Shown here in pieces: positions 22,471-34,979 of a stretch of 64,000 nt of DNA. The notes under the pieces are model-generated. The model was given only the letters and a program-made list of their open reading frames with translations. It was not told where the DNA came from and searched no databases. The first letter of the stretch is position 1. The number at the start of each line of letters is the position of its first letter. The translations under genes were made by a program, and so were the position numbers. This stretch comes from Burkholderiales bacterium RIFCSPLOWO2_12_FULL_65_40 (lineage in GTDB: Bacteria; Pseudomonadota; Gammaproteobacteria; Burkholderiales; Burkholderiaceae_C): assembly GCA_001770955.1 (NCBI GenBank), contig MESL01000029.1, forward strand, positions 694 through 64,693. The letters are read 5' to 3'.

Positions 22471-22836
22471 TCACGCAGATACCGGTGCGGCGGCAGCGGC
22501 GTTGAATTCGTCAAATGCCGCTGAGGCCTTGGCGGCGTACATCAGCGACGGGCCGCCGCCCATGTAGACCGCCATGCCCAGCGCCTCGGTGACCTGCGCG
22601 CGCGTGGCGCCCAGCTTGACCAGCGCCTGCGCGTGGTAGCCCACGCAGGGGTCGCAGCGCGCGGCCACCGACAACGCAATGGCGATCAGCTCCTTGGTTC
22701 GGGCGTCGAGCGCGCCGTCCTTGGTGGCGGCCTGTGCCATGGCCGAGAAGCCGCGCAGGGTGTCGGGGATTTCGGCGCGCAACTGGGCCAGTTGTGCCGA
22801 GGTTTGCCGGGTGATGTCGAGGTAGCTCTGTGCCAT
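22471..22836 (-). CDS. carboxymuconolactone decarboxylase/AhpD-like protein
   Basis: The 121-residue protein has the AhpD-type active site C61-D-P-C64 with H68 (CDPCVGYH) in the second helix, and the family pattern LDARTKELIAIALSVAARC before it. AhpD-like CxxC proteins act as disulfide reductases or peroxidatic partners; others decarboxylate lactones. The CxxC-x3-H motif favours thiol chemistry. It sits between the RND pump and TolC genes in the sulfide-linked operon, so a role in handling reactive sulfur or peroxide is plausible but unproven. Confidence 0.85.
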   Translation of the reverse strand: MAQSYLDITRQTSAQLAQLRAEIPDTLRGFSAMAQAATKDGALDARTKELIAIALSVAARCDPCVGYHAQALVKLGATRAQVTEALGMAVYMGGGPSLMYAAKASAAFDEFNAAAAAPVSA

Positions 22837-22851
22837 GTCGGTATCCTGGGT

Positions 22852-22916
22852 TTTTTAATCAAATCGGGTTCAAATGCTTATGGGCATTGCGCCAAAAGCT
22901 ATTTAACCAATAGCAT

Positions 22917-22917
<1 letters not shown>
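22852..22917 (-). repeat. low-GC intergenic repeat, copy 5
   Basis: Reverse-complemented, the copy begins ATGAATGCTATTGG and contains ATAGCTTTTGGCGC, CCCATAAGC and GATTTGATTAAAAA, nearly the full family length. It fills the gap between the RND pump stop and the AhpD-like start. Confidence 0.75.
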
Positions 22918-26165
<3,248 letters not shown>

Positions 26166-26175
26166 GGCCTGCCTT

Positions 26176-27219
26176 TCAGCGTACTCGCAGCGCGGACTGC
26201 GGATCGACCACGATCTGCTCGCCCGGCGCCACGCCGCTCAGCACCTCAACGCGCTCGCCATCAAAGCGCCCCAGGCGCACCTGGCGAAGCTGCGGCTTGC
26301 CGCCCTCGCCCTGCACGTACACGCCGGTCATTTCGGCGCGGCGCACGACGGCCTTGAGCGGTACGGTCACCGTCTTGCCCGCCGTGGCACTGCCGGTGAC
26401 CGGCAGCCACAGGCGCGCGAACATGCCGGGGGCCACGCCGTCCGGCCCTGCGCCCAGCTCGGCGCGCACCTGCACGGTGTGCGTGGCGGCGTCCACCGTG
26501 GGCAGCACCTGCACGCGTGTGGCGCGCGGCCACTGCTGCGCGGCCGCCAGGCCGGGCAGCTCCACGCGCACGGTGTCGGCCTGCACGCTGCCTGCGGCCG
26601 ATTGCGGCACCGAGGCCGTCACGCGCAGCGCGGCGGGGTCGTACAGCATCAGCAGCGGGCGGCCGGGCATGGCCATGTCGCCCAGCGCCACCGGCACCTC
26701 GGCCACCACCCCCGCGTAGGGTGCACGCACGGTGTGCAGCCCGGTCTGGGTGCGTGCCGCACCAGCCTGCGCCATCTGCGCGGCGACCTGGGCGCTGGTG
26801 GCCTTGAATTCGGACTCGGCCCGCTCCAACGCGGCCTGGCTGATGTATTTCTTCTGGTGCAGCTGCTTCTGGCGCTCGTATTCGCGCGTAGCCACGTCCA
26901 GGGCAGCGCGGGCCGCCTGCACCTGTGCGTTGCTGGCGGCGGCAGTCTGGTCGGCGGCGCGTGCATCGATGCGCAGCAGCAGCTGCCCGGCCTGCACACG
27001 GTCGCCCGCCTTGACGTTCAGTTCGACCACCGCGCCCGGCACCTGCGCGGCGATCACCGTCTGGCGCACGGCCTCGACCACACCGTCAAAACCGGTCTGC
27101 CCCTGCAACGCCGAGGCTTGCGCCGGTGCGGTGGCCATGTCGGCCGCGCCGACTGCACCCGCCAGGGTCAGGGGCAGCGCCAAGGCCAGGGCTCTGAGCA
27201 AGGGAGGAATCTTCTGCAT
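26176..27219 (-). CDS. RND efflux periplasmic adaptor (membrane fusion protein)
   Basis: The 347-residue protein has a signal peptide ending near AVGA-ADMATA, a barrel-sandwich (lipoyl) half-motif VKAGDRVQAGQLLLRIDARAAD, a short coiled-coil hairpin (about 95-155) and the returning half-motif TVRAPYAGVVAEVPVALGDM. A beta-barrel and a membrane-proximal domain follow (GVAPGMFARLWLPV). This is the MexA/HlyD-type adaptor that bridges the RND pump and outer-membrane duct. It is the first gene of the seven-gene operon, 11 bases before the pump gene, and is divergent from the arsR-type regulator. Confidence 0.92.
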   Translation of the reverse strand: MQKIPPLLRALALALPLTLAGAVGAADMATAPAQASALQGQTGFDGVVEAVRQTVIAAQVPGAVVELNVKAGDRVQAGQLLLRIDARAADQTAAASNAQVQAARAALDVATREYERQKQLHQKKYISQAALERAESEFKATSAQVAAQMAQAGAARTQTGLHTVRAPYAGVVAEVPVALGDMAMPGRPLLMLYDPAALRVTASVPQSAAGSVQADTVRVELPGLAAAQQWPRATRVQVLPTVDAATHTVQVRAELGAGPDGVAPGMFARLWLPVTGSATAGKTVTVPLKAVVRRAEMTGVYVQGEGGKPQLRQVRLGRFDGERVEVLSGVAPGEQIVVDPQSALRVR

Positions 27220-27275
27220 GGTCGTTCTTTCGTGGCATGTCCCGTCTGTCGGACAGGGCTGGTCAGTCAGGGTGT

Positions 27276-27312
27276 GTTGCGATATTATTTGCGCAACTAA
27301 CTAAATAGTCAA
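27276..27312. promoter_or_regulatory. divergent promoter and operator region, arsR/RND operon
   Basis: The intergenic region holds GTTGCG/CGCAAC inverted arms (27276-27281 and 27292-27297) and a perfect palindrome ACTAAATAGT (27300-27309). On the minus strand TTGACT (27312-27307) and TAATAT (27287-27282) lie 19 bases apart; a 17-base spacing to AATAAT is also possible. Binding of the ArsR protein to the palindromes would block this promoter. Promoter and operator are inferred from pattern only. Confidence 0.5.
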
Positions 27313-27339
27313 TAAGTTGATTTTTATCTTTCTGACGCC

Positions 27340-27717
27340 ATGACGCCCACGCCACCTCCCCCGTCATGCGATGCCCTGCCCCAGCTCCCCGATGCGGTGC
27401 TGGAGCAGGTGGCGGACCATTTCCGGGTGCTGGGCGAGCCCACCCGGCTGCAGATCCTGCAGTGGCTGGGCGCGGGGGAGCGCAACGTGGGCGAGCTGGC
27501 TCAGCTGTGTGGCTGCAGCATGGCCAACGTGTCACGCCATCTGGCGCTGCTGACCCGCCATGGCCTGGTGCTGCGCGAGATGCGGGGCCAGAACGCGTAC
27601 TACCGCCGGGCCGACGGTTCGGTGGATGTGCTGTGCGACCGGGTGTGCGATCACATCGGCCGCCACTTCGAGCGTCGGCGCGCCGGGTCAGCGCCCTCCG
27701 GCAACACCGGCAGCTGA
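27340..27717 (+). CDS. ArsR-family regulator with paired cysteines
   Basis: The 125-residue winged-helix repressor contains FRVLGEPTRLQILQWL and ELAQLCGCSMANVSRHLALL, the ArsR recognition-helix region. Cysteines C57 and C59 lie at the start of the recognition helix and C99 and C103 in the C-terminal helix (VLCDRVCDHIGRHF). Such pairs either bind soft metals or form disulfide/polysulfide bridges, as in BigR and SqrR; the pairing with sqr favours reactive-sulfur sensing, which is inference. It is divergent from the RND operon and is the obvious regulator. Its 3' end overlaps the convergent NodT-type gene by 30 bases. Confidence 0.88.
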   Translation: MTPTPPPPSCDALPQLPDAVLEQVADHFRVLGEPTRLQILQWLGAGERNVGELAQLCGCSMANVSRHLALLTRHGLVLREMRGQNAYYRRADGSVDVLCDRVCDHIGRHFERRRAGSAPSGNTGS

Positions 27718-29187
27718 CCCTGCCCCCTCCCAACCGGCGCCCACGGCCTGGAACAGCGCAGCGCTGTCGGCCAGCCGCTGGGCCTGCGCCGCCACCAAGT
27801 TGCCGCGCGCCTGCAGCACCTGCTGCTGCGCCACCAGCCACTGCAGGTAGCTGGCAGAACCCAATGCGCGCTGGCGCTCCATGGATTGCAGGCTGGCCTG
27901 GGCGGCGGCATCGGCCCGCGCCAGCGCGGCCAGCGCCTCGGCATCGCTTTCGACAGCTCGCATGGCGTCAGCCACACCGCGCAGGGCGTCGAGCACCACC
28001 GCCTGGTAGTTGGCCGCCGCCGCATCGAGAGCGGCCAGGGCCGCGCGCCGCTCCGCCGGCAGGGCCGGGTTGAACAGCGGCTGGGTCAGTTGGGCGATGA
28101 GGCCCCACACCGCCGATTCGCCACCAAACAGCGCGCCCATGCTGAGTGCCTGGCTGCCCAGGCTGGCACTGAGGCGAATCTGCGGGTACAGGCGCGCCAC
28201 GGCGACGCCATGGTCCGCACTGGCGGCCTGCAAGAGCGCCTGCGCCGCCTGAACATCGGGGCGACGGCGCACCAGTTCCGACGGAATGACCCGTGGCAAC
28301 GCCTCAGGCAAGTGAAAGTCGCGCAGGGTGAACGACGGCAGCGCAGCGGCTCCCGGCGCGCGCCCCGCCAGCATGGCCAGCAGGTGGGCGGCCTGTTGCT
28401 CCTGCTTGTGCAGCAGCGGAAGACCGGAGCGGGCCTGCTCCAGCTGCGCCTGCAGCGCCAGCACCTCGTCGGGCGCGGCCTGCCCCAGGCGCGCGCGCGC
28501 GCGGGCCAGCGCACCTTGCTGCTGCTGGTTGTCCACGATGGCTTGCAGCGCCTCGGCCTGCGCCGCCAGCCGCGCCTGGGTGATGGCGACCGATGCCACG
28601 CTGGCCGCAAGCCCCAGGCGCGCGGCCTCAAGCTGGTAGCGCCTGTGTTCTGTGCGGGCGGCCAGGGCTTCCAGCGTACGCCGGTTCCCACCCGCCAGGT
28701 CCAGCGGGTACTGCACGCCGATGCTGGCGCTGTGCAGGCTGAACTCCCGTCCCGGCCCCGCCTGGCCCTGTGCGCTGGGCGATGTCTGCTGGCGCTGGCT
28801 GCCCAGCGCGAGGTCGGCGCGCGGCAGTTGCAGCGTGGCCGTCTGGGCTGCCTGCAACTCCTGCGCCTGGCGCAACGTGGCCTGTGCCGATGCGAGCGTG
28901 GGGCTGGCGGCGAGCGCTTCGTCGATCAACGCGTCGAGTTGCGGCGACCCCAGGTGCCGCCACCAAGGCGCATCCAGGTCCATGCGGTCATTCCAGTGCT
29001 GGGCCTGGCCCAGTGCCGTCGCGGCAGACGCCGTCTGGGCCTGGGCCGGTACGCCCACAGATCCCGCATCGGCAGGAAGCGCTGGCGGCCGGAAATCAGG
29101 CCCCGCAGCGCAACCGGCCAGAAGGGCCGCCAGAAGCAAGGCCACGCGCGGGCCTGTGGCTTGCATTCGTGTGGAAGTGACCATCAT
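27688..29187 (-). CDS. NodT-type outer-membrane efflux lipoprotein
   Basis: The protein is about 499 residues from the ATG at 29187; ATG at 29166 is also possible. The lipobox LLAGC follows a short hydrophobic stretch, so it is a lipoprotein of the RND/ABC outer-membrane factor class. Family landmarks are [39 protein letters not shown] and [10 protein letters not shown]. Two helical repeats form the periplasmic tunnel. It is the last gene of the minus-strand exporter operon headed by the TetR gene at 33.3 kb and would complete the HlyD/FtsX/ATPase system. The C-terminus overlaps arsR. Confidence 0.9.
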   Translation of the reverse strand: MMVTSTRMQATGPRVALLLAALLAGCAAGPDFRPPALPADAGSVGVPAQAQTASAATALGQAQHWNDRMDLDAPWWRHLGSPQLDALIDEALAASPTLASAQATLRQAQELQAAQTATLQLPRADLALGSQRQQTSPSAQGQAGPGREFSLHSASIGVQYPLDLAGGNRRTLEALAARTEHRRYQLEAARLGLAASVASVAITQARLAAQAEALQAIVDNQQQQGALARARARLGQAAPDEVLALQAQLEQARSGLPLLHKQEQQAAHLLAMLAGRAPGAAALPSFTLRDFHLPEALPRVIPSELVRRRPDVQAAQALLQAASADHGVAVARLYPQIRLSASLGSQALSMGALFGGESAVWGLIAQLTQPLFNPALPAERRAALAALDAAAANYQAVVLDALRGVADAMRAVESDAEALAALARADAAAQASLQSMERQRALGSASYLQWLVAQQQVLQARGNLVAAQAQRLADSAALFQAVGAGWEGAGSAAGVAGGR

Positions 29188-29215
29188 GGCGTCGTGTCTC
29201 GCTGGCAAGGGGATG

Positions 29216-29620
29216 TCAGGCCGTGCGGCCGGGAAGCTGGCGCCACGCCAAGGCAGCGATCACCGTCCAGACGGTGGTGCGCAACGCCATGGCCAGCGCG
29301 GTGCGCTGCTCGTAGGCGCCCCCTGCCAGCACATGCACACCAAAGACCGCAAACGTGAGCGCGGTGGCCATGGCAATGCCCGCTGCCAGCCAGGCAGCCC
29401 AGCGCTGTCGGCGCCACAGCCCGATGGCGGCAATGGCATAGGCAAAGCCTGCCAGGAAGTTGAACCACAACACAAAAGGAACGTAGGCCCCTGCGGCGGC
29501 GCGCGCCGCAGCGTCTCCGAACAGCACCGTGCCGCCCTCCTTGATCGTCATCAGGCCGAAGACCGCTGCCAACACGGCAGCGCCACGAATCCAGCGCGAG
29601 CTTTGCGATGGGTGGGTCAT
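29216..29620 (-). CDS. small four-helix membrane protein, unknown function
   Basis: The 134-residue product starts [20 protein letters not shown] at the ATG at 29620 and has four predicted membrane helices (about 12-30, 43-66, 72-95 and 105-125). No catalytic motif is evident. It is located between the ABC ATPase (stop at 29631) and the NodT-type channel on the same strand, so it belongs to the exporter operon by position. Similar small hydrophobic proteins are found in many efflux operons. An upstream start at 29671 would overlap the ATPase gene. Confidence 0.7.
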   Translation of the reverse strand: MTHPSQSSRWIRGAAVLAAVFGLMTIKEGGTVLFGDAAARAAAGAYVPFVLWFNFLAGFAYAIAAIGLWRRQRWAAWLAAGIAMATALTFAVFGVHVLAGGAYEQRTALAMALRTTVWTVIAALAWRQLPGRTA

Positions 29621-29630
29621 GCGGATTCCT

Positions 29631-30350
<720 letters not shown>

Positions 30351-30351
30351 G

Positions 30352-31554
30352 TCAGCCTCCTACCGCTTCGGCCGGATCGACGCGCAGCGCGGCCCGGATG
30401 GCGATTCCGCTGGCCAGCACGCAGATCACCAGAATGGCGACCAGGCCCGTGACTGTGTCCTGCGGAATCAGCAGCACATATTTGGGGAAGGCTGGCGCCA
30501 TGAAGGTGGCGGTGATCTTGCCCACCACGAAGCCGATCAGCCCCAGGCCCAGTGCCTGCTGCACGATCATGCCGGCGATGGTGCGGTTTTTGGTGCCGAT
30601 GAGCTTGAGCACGGCGATCTCGCGGATCTTGCCCAGGGTGAGTGTGTAGATGATGAAAGCCACAATGGCCGCGCTGACCACCGCCAGGATGGCCAGGAAC
30701 ATGCCGATCTGTTTGGCGGACGTGGCGATGAGCTTGCCCACCAGGATGTCTTCCATCTGCACCCGGGTGTACGCCGTCAGGTGCTTCCAGCGGCGGATCG
30801 TCTGCGCCACCTCCTCGGGGTCGTGCCCTGGGCGGATGCGCACCAGCACGGCGTTCACGTAGGGGTTGCTGCTCTGCGACGCGATCACGGCCTCCAGCAG
30901 CCCCGGCACGCCGGGGCGATTGAAGGCGGGGCTCTCCTCGGTGCGCTGGCGCCCTTGCCAGATGGCGTCGTTGTCCTTGAGGAACTGCGCCGCCTGCGCG
31001 TCCTTCAGCGGGATGAAAACCATGGGGTCGCCGCTCGATGAAACCATGCGCCGCGTGAGCCCCACCACGGTGTAGAAGTTGCGGCGGATCTGGATGCGCT
31101 CGCCCAGCGCCAGCCCGCTGGCGATGTCGGCCACCGCCTCGTAGTGGCTGCGTGTGATGTGGCGCCCGGCCACCAGATAGGGCGGCCAGCCCGGTGCGCC
31201 TGCCTCGCCCGGCGCGATGCCGACCACCATGGCGCGCACGTCGCTGCCGTCCTTGCGCACCTGCATGGTGAGGTAGGTGACGTTGCCCGCCTGCCAAACG
31301 CCCGGCAGCGCCACGATGCCGCGCCAGGTGCTGTCGTGCACGCTGGATGGCTCGGCGTAGGGGCCCAGCGTGCCCTGCTGCACTACCCAGATGTCGGCGC
31401 CGCTGTTGTCCAGCAGCGCACGGCCATCGTCCACCATGCCCCGGTAGACGCCGGCCATGGTCAATGTCACACCAATCAGCAGGCCCAGACCGATGCCTGT
31501 GAAGACAAACTTGCCCCACGCATGCAGGATGTCGCGCCCGGCCAGGCTGATCAT
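30352..31554 (-). CDS. FtsX-family ABC permease (DevC-like)
   Basis: The 400-residue protein has TM1 at the N-terminus (FVFTGIGLGLLIGVTLTMAG), a large periplasmic domain (about 45-260) and three C-terminal membrane segments, the MacB/DevC/FtsX topology. It starts MISLAGRDILHAWGKF. Its start overlaps the adaptor stop (ATGA), so translation is coupled. It contains IREIAVLKLIGTKNRTIAGM, the conserved cytoplasmic coupling motif found in LolC/LolE/FtsX permeases. Such pumps expel small molecules or lipids via TolC-like channels; the substrate here is not evident. Confidence 0.9.
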   Translation of the reverse strand: MISLAGRDILHAWGKFVFTGIGLGLLIGVTLTMAGVYRGMVDDGRALLDNSGADIWVVQQGTLGPYAEPSSVHDSTWRGIVALPGVWQAGNVTYLTMQVRKDGSDVRAMVVGIAPGEAGAPGWPPYLVAGRHITRSHYEAVADIASGLALGERIQIRRNFYTVVGLTRRMVSSSGDPMVFIPLKDAQAAQFLKDNDAIWQGRQRTEESPAFNRPGVPGLLEAVIASQSSNPYVNAVLVRIRPGHDPEEVAQTIRRWKHLTAYTRVQMEDILVGKLIATSAKQIGMFLAILAVVSAAIVAFIIYTLTLGKIREIAVLKLIGTKNRTIAGMIVQQALGLGLIGFVVGKITATFMAPAFPKYVLLIPQDTVTGLVAILVICVLASGIAIRAALRVDPAEAVGG

Positions 31555-32702
31555 CGGGTGGCTCCACCGATGCGCTCGACCACCTTGAGCGTGCTGCGTT
31601 TGTTCAACACCTTTTCGCTGTTGACGACCATGCGCGCTCCCTCCTTCAGGCCCTCGACGACCTGCACGTTGCCTTCGAGGTCCGCGGCACCACGGCGGAT
31701 CGGTACAAAGCGCAAACCATCCCCCTCCAGTTGCCACACGCCCACCCGCCCATCCACGCGCCGCAGCGCAGCATTCGGAATGGTGGGTGCTGCGGCGACT
31801 TCGGGCAGCCCCACCGTGACCTCGGCCAGTTCGCCCAAGGGAGGCAGTGGCGTTGGCAAGTGGTCAAAGACGACCTTGGCGAGGGTTTCCTCGGTCACGG
31901 CGTCGGCCAGGGGTTCGACGCGCAGCACGCGCCCCGGCAGCGCGGTGCCCCCACCCGAGCGCAGCACCACCAGCGCCATCTGTCCGGCGGCCAGGCCGCT
32001 GGCGCTGCCCTGGTCAAAACGCACATGGATCCACAGGCTGAACGGATCGACCAGCTCGACCACCGTCTGCCCGGGCACCACGGTGCTTCCCGGCTCCACC
32101 TGTCGGGCTGTCACCCGTCCGGCGGCAGGCGCCACCAGTCGCAGGTTGGCGCGCTGCGCACGCAGGGCCGCGTGTTCGGCACGCAGCCGCTCGGCCTCGG
32201 CGCGCGCAGCCTCCAGCGCGGCATTGGCGACCTGCAGGTCCTGCTCGCGCGTGGCCGTTATTTCCTCGCTGGTCGATCGGGCGTCCAGCAGCTCCCGGTA
32301 GCGCCGGGCCTGTACCTCCGCGTGCTGCTGACGGGCCTGCACTTCCCGCAGGACAGCCAGCGCGCGCCGCACGGCGGCCTCTTGCGCGCGCAGTCGCTCG
32401 TCCAGATCCACCGGGTCCATCTCGCCGAGCACCTGCCCCGCCTGTACGCTGTCACCCACTTCCACGGTGAGCTTCTGCAGGCGGCCGGAGACCGTCGGAC
32501 CGATCCTGTACGTGCTGCGCGCCGCCACTGTGCCAATGCCGAACAGCGACGGCGCGACCGGCCGGTTTTCCGCCGTCACCACCGTCACCGCGACGGGGGC
32601 CAGCGGACCCGAGCGCAATGCCACGTAGATGAACAGCGCCAGTAACGGCACCACAACCGCCAACAGGGCCAGGGTGCGACGTTGCATGGGAATGCGGGTC
32701 AT
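31551..32702 (-). CDS. HlyD-family periplasmic adaptor (DevB-like)
   Basis: The 383-residue protein has a single N-terminal membrane anchor (residues 10-30) and no cleavable signal. A lipoyl half-motif LTVEVGDSVQAGQVLGEMDP and a long coiled coil (about 100-190, rich in Ala, Arg and Glu) follow, then the second half-motif LVAPAAGRVTARQVEPGSTV. The topology matches DevB and MacA adaptors. It overlaps both the TetR gene before it and the permease gene after it by four bases, forming a translationally coupled block. Confidence 0.9.
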   Translation of the reverse strand: MTRIPMQRRTLALLAVVVPLLALFIYVALRSGPLAPVAVTVVTAENRPVAPSLFGIGTVAARSTYRIGPTVSGRLQKLTVEVGDSVQAGQVLGEMDPVDLDERLRAQEAAVRRALAVLREVQARQQHAEVQARRYRELLDARSTSEEITATREQDLQVANAALEAARAEAERLRAEHAALRAQRANLRLVAPAAGRVTARQVEPGSTVVPGQTVVELVDPFSLWIHVRFDQGSASGLAAGQMALVVLRSGGGTALPGRVLRVEPLADAVTEETLAKVVFDHLPTPLPPLGELAEVTVGLPEVAAAPTIPNAALRRVDGRVGVWQLEGDGLRFVPIRRGAADLEGNVQVVEGLKEGARMVVNSEKVLNKRSTLKVVERIGGATR

Positions 32703-33307
32703 GGTGTGCTCCGGATACCGCGCTGGTAGATGGCAAAGACACGGGGCGCATCGCGGCGGATGCGGTCCACATCGCCCGCCAGCATGGACTGCATGACCAG
32801 GCCCTGGATGCTGCCGATGAACAAGGTGGCGGCGGCCTCAGCGTCCAGTCCGGCATCGATCTCGCCGGCCTGCCGTCCCTCCTCGATCAGTGTGCGCAGC
32901 CGCTCGCCATAGCGCGCCAGCAGGGTCTGCACCATGCGCTTGGGCAGCGTTTCACCGGCGCGCTGCAATTCGCCAAACATCATTCGCGGTACGCCCGGAT
33001 GCTCGGTCACGAAATCGGCATGGGCCATGAACATGGCCCGCATAGCCTCCAGGGGAGATTCGCAACCCGTCGCTGCACGCTCGATGCGGGCCAGGAGCTG
33101 CACAGCCACCCATTCCATCACCGCCTGGAGGATGGCCTCCTTGGTGGGGAAGTGCCGGAACAGCGCACCTTGCGTGAGGTTCATGTGCTGCGCGATCGCC
33201 GTGGTGGTGATCTCGCTGGGGTTCTGCGTCGCCGCCAGCTGCACTACGGCGTTCACGGTGGCAGCCCGGCGCTCGTCTGCGGGCAGGTGTTTGGCAAGGA
33301 TGTTCAC
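32699..33307 (-). CDS. TetR-family repressor
   Basis: The 202-residue protein has a TetR-type DNA-binding domain: NAVVQLAATQNPSEITTTAI then AQHMNLTQGALFRHFPTKEAI, the helix-turn-helix, and a C-terminal ligand domain of nine helices without further sequence clues. It is the first gene of the exporter operon and overlaps the adaptor gene by ATGA, so it probably autoregulates its own operon. The leader 16-30 bases upstream carries a perfect palindrome that is a likely operator. The inducing ligand is unknown. Confidence 0.92.
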   Translation of the reverse strand: MNILAKHLPADERRAATVNAVVQLAATQNPSEITTTAIAQHMNLTQGALFRHFPTKEAILQAVMEWVAVQLLARIERAATGCESPLEAMRAMFMAHADFVTEHPGVPRMMFGELQRAGETLPKRMVQTLLARYGERLRTLIEEGRQAGEIDAGLDAEAAATLFIGSIQGLVMQSMLAGDVDRIRRDAPRVFAIYQRGIRSTP

Positions 33308-33322
33308 AAGAATCGCAAAGTA

Positions 33323-33336
33323 AGTAATCTATTACT
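33323..33336. promoter_or_regulatory. palindrome upstream of the tetR-exporter operon
   Basis: AGTAATCTATTACT is a perfect inverted repeat (AGTAAT, two bases, ATTACT), 16-30 bases upstream of the TetR start codon, in an AT-rich stretch. TetR proteins commonly bind such sites in their own promoters, so it is a candidate operator. It may equally overlap the promoter itself. Confidence 0.55.
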
Positions 33337-33453
33337 ATCTTATCTGTGGAATGATGGGAACGCAAGAGTCCCCCTTGCGGGCGCGGACCCCATCGGCAGG
33401 GAGCCGCCGTACCGGGGAGCCATGGACTCCGCGTCTATAAGGCAATTCCCCAT

Positions 33454-33470
33454 TGCACCAACATAGTGCA
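33454..33470. promoter_or_regulatory. NtrC-box-like 17-bp repeat
   Basis: TGCACCAACATAGTGCA differs by one base from the NtrC consensus TGCACC, five bases, GGTGCA. It lies 77 bases before the GGDEF gene. No sigma-54 promoter (GG and GC ten bases apart) was found between it and the gene, so regulation by NtrC is doubtful. Confidence 0.3.
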
Positions 33471-33546
33471 CTCTAGAATGATGGTGGCGTCCCTCAGAAT
33501 GTGTTGACGCTGGCCCCGCCTCTTTCCAACTTCAGGACATCACTCC

Positions 33547-34734
33547 ATGCCCCCTGGTGCGCGCTGCAAGGCGCTGGCCGACTGGCTTCTGACCACCGAT
33601 CCGCACCAGCGCATCCGGATGGCCATGGCCGGATTCGCGTCATTGATGATGACGGTGTCCGCCATCATCGTGGTGTCGCTGACCCTGGCAGGCTACGGGC
33701 GCAAGGACTGGGCTCTGTGGTGGGGCCTGTTCACCGGCATGGGGCTGATGGTGGTGCTGGTCCTGATCCGCAGTGGCTGGTCGCAGCGCCTGCGCGATCC
33801 GGCGCTCACGCAGTTTCAGATTCGCTACGCACTGGTCTGCAACGCCACCGGCTACGTTCTTCTGGGCCAGGCTCGGGGTATCACTCCGGTGATTCTGTCG
33901 ATGATCCTGATGTTCGGCATTTTTGGCATGTCCAAGCGCCAACTGGCAGCCAACATGGTGTTTGCGCTGGTGCTGTTTGGCGCAGCCATTGGCATAGTCG
34001 CCTGGCTGGATGAGCCCGGGCGCATGCCAGGTCTGGAGGCCGCGAACGCCGTCATGATCATGCTGGTGCTGCTGGGCAGCACCTTCATTGCCATCCGGTT
34101 GCAAGAAATTCGCAAGCGCCTGACGCAGCAGAAGCTGGCGCTGACCCGCGCGGTCGAGCAGATCCGGCATCTGGCCACCCACGATGAACTGACGGGGCTG
34201 GTCAACCGCCGTCGCATGACCGAGCTGATGGAGGCCGAATGGCAGCGCTGCGAGCGCAATGGCCGACCCTTGATCCTGGCCCTGCTCGATCTGGACCTTT
34301 TCAAGCACATCAACGACACCCAAGGTCATGCCGTGGGCGACCAGGTGCTGCAGACCTTTGCCCTCACGGTGCAGGCCGCCCTGCGCAGCACCGATGTACT
34401 GGCCCGCTGGGGGGGCGAGGAGTTCGTCCTGATGCTCTACGACACAGACCCCGACTGCGTCCACCCATTGCTGGACCGTGTACGCACCTCCGTGCAGGCG
34501 CAGGAGACACCTGCAGCGGGCCGTGCACTGCATGTCACGGTGTCCATCGGACTGGCCATAGGCCATGCGGGCGAAAGCGTTGAACAGATTCTGGAGCGGG
34601 CCGACGAGGCGCTCTACCAGGCCAAGGCCGCCGGCCGCAACCGCGTGGTACTGCATGGTGCCGCACCCGCTTCGACGGGACCCGAAAGCAGTTCCCCCCC
34701 GATGGAGCCCAAAGAAATCTGGCCCGATATCTAG
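33547..34734 (+). CDS. membrane diguanylate cyclase (GGDEF)
   Basis: The 395-residue protein has about six N-terminal membrane helices (to residue 190), a short coiled linker (RKRLTQQKLALTRAVEQIRH) and a GGDEF domain from about 203. The active-site motif is RWGGEEFVLML near residue 289, with LDLDLFKHINDTQGHAVGDQ before it, so it should synthesise cyclic-di-GMP. It has no EAL partner. The membrane part does not match a named sensor that I can recognise. The stop codon TAG at 34732-34734 coincides with the left end of a 170-bp inverted-repeat element, so the original C-terminus may have been altered. Confidence 0.88.
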   Translation: MPPGARCKALADWLLTTDPHQRIRMAMAGFASLMMTVSAIIVVSLTLAGYGRKDWALWWGLFTGMGLMVVLVLIRSGWSQRLRDPALTQFQIRYALVCNATGYVLLGQARGITPVILSMILMFGIFGMSKRQLAANMVFALVLFGAAIGIVAWLDEPGRMPGLEAANAVMIMLVLLGSTFIAIRLQEIRKRLTQQKLALTRAVEQIRHLATHDELTGLVNRRRMTELMEAEWQRCERNGRPLILALLDLDLFKHINDTQGHAVGDQVLQTFALTVQAALRSTDVLARWGGEEFVLMLYDTDPDCVHPLLDRVRTSVQAQETPAAGRALHVTVSIGLAIGHAGESVEQILERADEALYQAKAAGRNRVVLHGAAPASTGPESSSPPMEPKEIWPDI

Positions 34735-34900
34735 GGATGACCTGCATGACCCTCGCGGATCGGTGGTAGTGCGGATCGGGATGGGCCACAAGGCGTCTTT
34801 TTGCGGCCAATAGCTCGGCTATTGGCAAGAAAAGCAACGCAGTGGACCGCCCGAGACCGTGCTATCACAGACCGCAGGGAGTTATGCAGGTCATCCCTAG
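34731..34900. repeat. 170-bp inverted-repeat element (MITE-like)
   Basis: The two ends, 34731-34747 and 34884-34900, are 17-bp perfect inverted copies (CTAGGGATGACCTGCAT). The centre, 34806-34826, is a perfect palindrome of GCCAATAGC, three bases, GCTATTGGC. The arms between match imperfectly. The whole symmetrical structure could form a long cruciform or RNA hairpin. It carries no protein gene and lies directly after the GGDEF gene. Confidence 0.75.
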
Positions 34901-34979
34901 CGCTGATCCCCATGCCAGGCTTGCGCCCCCGGGCATGGATCACCCACAATGGAACGCTGTCCACGCTGGGAGGCCGGAT

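Noticed and set aside
33471-33546. Sigma-54 promoter after the NtrC-like box
   Set aside because: No GG and GC pair with ten bases between was found in the region.
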